From: Anaerolineales bacterium
GTDB lineage: Bacteria > Chloroflexota > Anaerolineae > 4572-78 > J111
DNA length: 16,286 nucleotides
Assembly: GCA_012032575.1 (NCBI GenBank)
Contig: JAAUSP010000112.1
Coordinates: 1-16,286 of the forward strand
Direction: 5' to 3'
Shown: piece by piece, positions 15,345-16,286 of the stretch
How the letters are laid out: each line of letters starts with the position of its first letter
Position numbering within the stretch: the stretch's first letter is position 1
Position numbers and translations under genes: made by a program
Notes under the pieces: model-generated
Database searches by the model: none
What the model saw: only the letters and a program-made list of their open reading frames with translations
Told to the model about the DNA's origin: nothing

Positions 15345-15402
15345 GGCGGCTTCCACGCCGCCGACGATTGCAGGGAGTGCCGGGCGTGGGAGCCCAGCCT
15401 GC
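15345..15402. other. GC-rich hairpin-forming stretch
   Basis: GGCGGC-TTCCAC-GCCGCC (15345-15362) is a perfect 6-bp hairpin. It is followed by GCAGG (15370-15374) pairing with CCTGC (15398-15402) around an inner GGGC/GCCC. No T-tract follows, so it is not a terminator. It may be a decayed repeat element. Apart from this, the remnant at 15144, the repeat at 15441 and the promoter at 15544, I see nothing in 14990-15616. Confidence 0.35.
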
Positions 15403-15440
15403 TCGTTTCACGCCGAGTACCAAGTTAGGATAATTACGGG

Positions 15441-15482
15441 CGTGATGCGTGACACGTGACTTTTCACGCATCACGCATCACG
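15441..15482. repeat. Palindromic repeat, variant copy (CGTGATGCGT type)
   Basis: Arms 15441-15458 and 15465-15482 pair over 18 bp except two adjacent positions, around a 6-nt loop. The heptamer is GCGTGAT instead of GCGTGTT; architecture and size otherwise match copies 1-3. Confidence 0.75.
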
Positions 15483-15543
15483 TATCAGCCGTCAAACCGA
15501 ATCGCTATGGCCGAAAACCATCGCCCTATTAGACAACTTTGCT

Positions 15544-15572
15544 TTGTCATCTCTTACGCCCCCAAGTATAAT
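15544..15572 (+). promoter_or_regulatory. Sigma-70-type promoter of the second FGGY kinase
   Basis: TTGTCA (15544-15549), a 17-bp spacer and perfect TATAAT (15567-15572). The predicted start near 15579 gives a leader of about 38 nt, with GAGAG shortly before the ATG at 15617. Confidence 0.75.
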
Positions 15573-15616
15573 CCGAATTGTAGATTTTCCAACAGCCAAT
15601 TCATTGTGAGAGAACC

Positions 15617-16286
15617 ATGCCAACTACTATCCTCGGTTTAGATATCGGAACCACCGCCACCAAAGCTGTTTTGTTTGACCTGTCGGGCCACGAACTAGCC
15701 ACCGCCGAACAGCCTTACCCGCTGCTGACGCCCCAACCGGGCTGGGCCGAACAAGACCCGGAGGAGGTCTGGCAAGCCCTGGTGCAAGCGGTACGCAGTC
15801 TCCTGGCCCCAAGTGGGGGCCGGAGGTGGGGGCGAGCATCGCCGCTCTGTCCCTGTCGGCGCAGGCCGGCTCGCTCATCCCGGTCAAGAACAACGGCACG
15901 CCGACCTATCCCATTATCACCTGGATGGACCGCCGGGCCGAAGAACTGGTCAACGGCTGGCGGGCCGATGGCGTCGAACCGACCGTCCGGCGCATCAGCG
16001 GTTGGTCGCTTCAGATTGGCCTGCCCCTGCCCTTCATCGCCTGGCTGCGCCACTACCGCCCCGATGTTTTGCCGCCACCGACCGTTTTCTGGGGATCAAC
16101 GATTTTTTAGTACAGCGTTTGACCGGCCAATTCTGCACCGATTATTCCTGCGGCACCGAAATGCTGCTGGCCGATGTCTCCACCGGCCAGTGGAGCCAGG
16201 AATTGTGCGACCTGGCCGGCATCACCCCGGCCCATCTGCCGGAACTGCGCCCGTCGGGCGTGGTGATTGGCCCATCAGCGCCGACG
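15617..16286 (+). CDS. FGGY-family carbohydrate kinase, N-terminal part; two frameshifts, cut by window end
   Basis: The restored N-terminal 224 or so residues match an FGGY kinase N-domain: LGLDIGTTATKAVLFDLSG (phosphate loop and conserved Lys), the GWAEQDPEEVWQAL segment, LSLSAQAGSLIPV, ITWMDRRA (substrate-binding D-R), and INDFLVQRLTG. Two breaks are each repaired by one base: a C added to the four-C run at 15807-15810 (LLAPKWGPEVGASIAAL) and a T added to the four-T run at 16067-16070 (RPDVFAATDRFLGINDF). The frame is then open to the last base. The substrate cannot be named; gluconokinase or xylulokinase types are both possible. It shares little detailed sequence with the FGGY kinase at 5322-6821, so the two are paralogues with likely different substrates. 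The ATG has GAGAG just upstream and a good promoter at 15544-15572. Confidence 0.85.
   Translation, partial: MPTTILGLDIGTTATKAVLFDLSGHELATAEQPYPLLTPQPGWAEQDPEEVWQALVQAVRSLLAPSGGRRWGRASPLCPCRRRPARSSRSRTTARRPIPLSPGWTAGPKNWSTAGGPMASNRPSGASAVGRFRLACPCPSSPGCATTAPMFCRHRPFSGDQRFFSTAFDRPILHRLFLRHRNAAGRCLHRPVEPGIVRPGRHHPGPSAGTAPVGRGDWPISAD

Noticed and set aside
15456..15641. 61-codon plus-strand frame before the second FGGY kinase
   Set aside because: It starts inside the palindromic repeat, runs through the promoter of the kinase and overlaps its start, with no family-like sequence.

Overview
The window looks like a chromosomal stretch from a GC-rich, non-classical bacterium, most likely a member of the Chloroflexota (Anaerolineae-like). 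The basis is indirect: a Roadblock/LC7 protein, a DUF2721 protein, a flotillin-like coiled-coil protein, a penicillin-binding protein that appears to be a lipoprotein, Cox/XDH-type molybdenum hydroxylase genes, and many small intergenic palindromes built from heptamers. The assignment is an inference; there is no rRNA or other phylogenetic marker here. Seven single-base frameshifts interrupt otherwise well-preserved genes, nearly all in short homopolymer runs, so the sequence probably carries residual indel errors.

Layout. 1-1533 is the 3' part of an SPFH/flotillin-like gene, convergent with a DUF2721 membrane protein (1567-1962, minus). A Roadblock/LC7 protein (2165-2533, minus) has its own promoter and terminator. 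A class B penicillin-binding protein with an NTF2-like domain (2896-5027, minus) has a Tat-type lipoprotein signal joined by one frameshift, and an extended -10 promoter that implies a leaderless mRNA. Just upstream, 5090-5135 holds two NrdR-box-like sites 30 bp apart, next to a gene remnant (5140-5319).

5322-6821 (minus) is an FGGY sugar kinase. Divergent from it is a FadR/GntR-family regulator (7050-7760) with a strong promoter overlapped by a perfect TGGT-N3-ACCA operator. The regulator heads a co-directional cluster: CoxG-like SRPBCC protein, cyclase-family metal hydrolase, FAD subunit, 2Fe-2S subunit and molybdopterin subunit of a xanthine-dehydrogenase-family hydroxylase, then an EthD-like protein (7794-13208). 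Together they suggest regulated oxidation of an unidentified organic substrate by a molybdenum hydroxylase, with CoxG aiding maturation and the cyclase/hydrolase and EthD protein acting on the substrate or products. The active-site loop is not that of CO dehydrogenase. Palindromic repeats sit at the looser gene junctions of this cluster.

After a bidirectional terminator comes a visibly AT-richer two-gene unit on the minus strand: a SMC/ABC-like AAA ATPase (13806-14906) overlapping by 8 bp a small TOPRIM-like protein (13262-13813). This is the best candidate in the window for a little-described system: it resembles ATPase-TOPRIM defence pairs such as PARIS or RloAB but is compact. The following 700 bases hold a nucleotidyltransferase N-terminal remnant, hairpins, a repeat and a promoter. 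A second FGGY kinase (15617 to the window end) has two frameshifts and is cut by the edge.
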